DNA from: CAYWBI01 sp964456445
GTDB lineage: Bacteria > Calditrichota > Calditrichia > Calditrichales > J004
DNA: 5,777 nucleotides
Reading direction: 5' to 3'
NCBI GenBank assembly: GCA_964456445.1
Contig: CAYWBI010000220.1
Coordinates: 1 to 5,777, forward strand
The position numbers and the translations under genes are program-made. Shown here piece by piece: positions 5,684 through 5,777 of this stretch. The notes beneath the pieces were generated by a model that was not told where the DNA came from, did no database searches, and saw only the letters and a program-made list of their open reading frames with translations. How positions within the stretch are numbered: the stretch's first letter is position 1; each line of letters opens with the position of its first letter.

Positions 5684-5777
5684 GGCTCTACTGGGTTTTG
5701 TGTGGGTGAATACTTAGATAGAAAAGAAAATTCAGAAGACAAGAAAACAGGGTTGTCAAATTAATAGTGGATAATTG
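5684..5777 (+). mobile_element. Possible left end of an ISL3-type insertion sequence (partial)
   Basis: From 5684 the sequence reads GGCTCTACTGGGTTTTGTGT and continues GGGTGA. ISL3-family elements typically begin with terminal repeats of the GGCTCT or GGGTCT type, flanked by 8-bp target duplications. The bases just before it are AATTTTTT (5676-5683), which would be the duplicated target. No transposase codons and no second terminus are in the window, so this rests on the resemblance of a short end only. Confidence 0.25.

Larger units (their letters stand above)
5476..5777. other. Intergenic region after the reductase operon
   Basis: These 302 bases contain the operon terminator, the GC-rich nested repeat and the possible insertion-sequence end. 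TTAGCG (5562-5567) and CGCTAA (5661-5666) form a further short inverted pair bracketing the nested repeat, and AAAACA (5627-5632) / TGTTTT (5641-5646) a weak AT hairpin. I see no gene: the frame 5429-5656 begins inside the saccharopine reductase gene and runs through the terminator and repeat. Confidence 0.6.

Noticed and set aside
1..5777. Search by eye for CRISPR arrays, tRNA genes, phage or toxin-antitoxin genes
   Set aside because: No regularly spaced repeats, no tRNA-like cloverleaf with TTCRANNC arm, and no small paired genes with ribosome binding sites were seen.

Overview
The window holds three complete protein genes, the probable first codons of a fourth gene running off the left edge, and three gene-free stretches. 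I see no tRNA, rRNA, CRISPR array, phage module or complete mobile element. The likely source is a member of the Bacteroidota or a neighbouring phylum of the same superphylum. This is an inference from three things: moderate-GC genes separated by AT-rich intergenic DNA, TAnnTTTG-type promoter candidates in place of clear sigma70 boxes upstream of two genes, and a saccharopine reductase of the kind common in that group. No sequence search was possible, so the taxonomy is tentative.

Layout. At 1-14 (minus) a gene appears to start with a good ribosome binding site and a sigma70-like promoter at 81-108, and leaves the window. Positions 15-484 hold no gene I can support. A large Ntn-hydrolase lipoprotein of the penicillin/AHL acylase family (485-2662, minus) follows. 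A 430-base divergent intergenic region (2663-3092) carries opposing promoter candidates and a foldable leader. Rightward, an aldo/keto reductase (3093-4061) and a saccharopine dehydrogenase/reductase (4108-5475) are 46 bases apart and probably form an operon that ends at a strong hairpin at 5508-5550. After that come a GC-rich nest of inverted repeats (about 5561-5625) and, from 5684, a sequence that may be one end of an ISL3-type insertion sequence.

How the genes might work together. The acylase is predicted to be exported, lipid-anchored and self-cleaved at Gly-Ser, and to hydrolyse amide bonds of acylated compounds outside the cytoplasm. The rightward pair are cytoplasmic nicotinamide-dependent oxidoreductases. 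Saccharopine reductase chemistry links lysine, glutamate and aminoadipate semialdehyde, and an aldo/keto reductase could act on an aldehyde of that kind, but this link is inference from adjacency only. The acylase is divergently transcribed, and nothing ties it to the pair beyond a shared intergenic region.

I found no convincing new multi-gene system. The points most worth a second look are the repeat nest after the operon terminator, the possible IS end, the hairpin built into the last codons of the aldo/keto reductase gene, and the active-site signature of the acylase.
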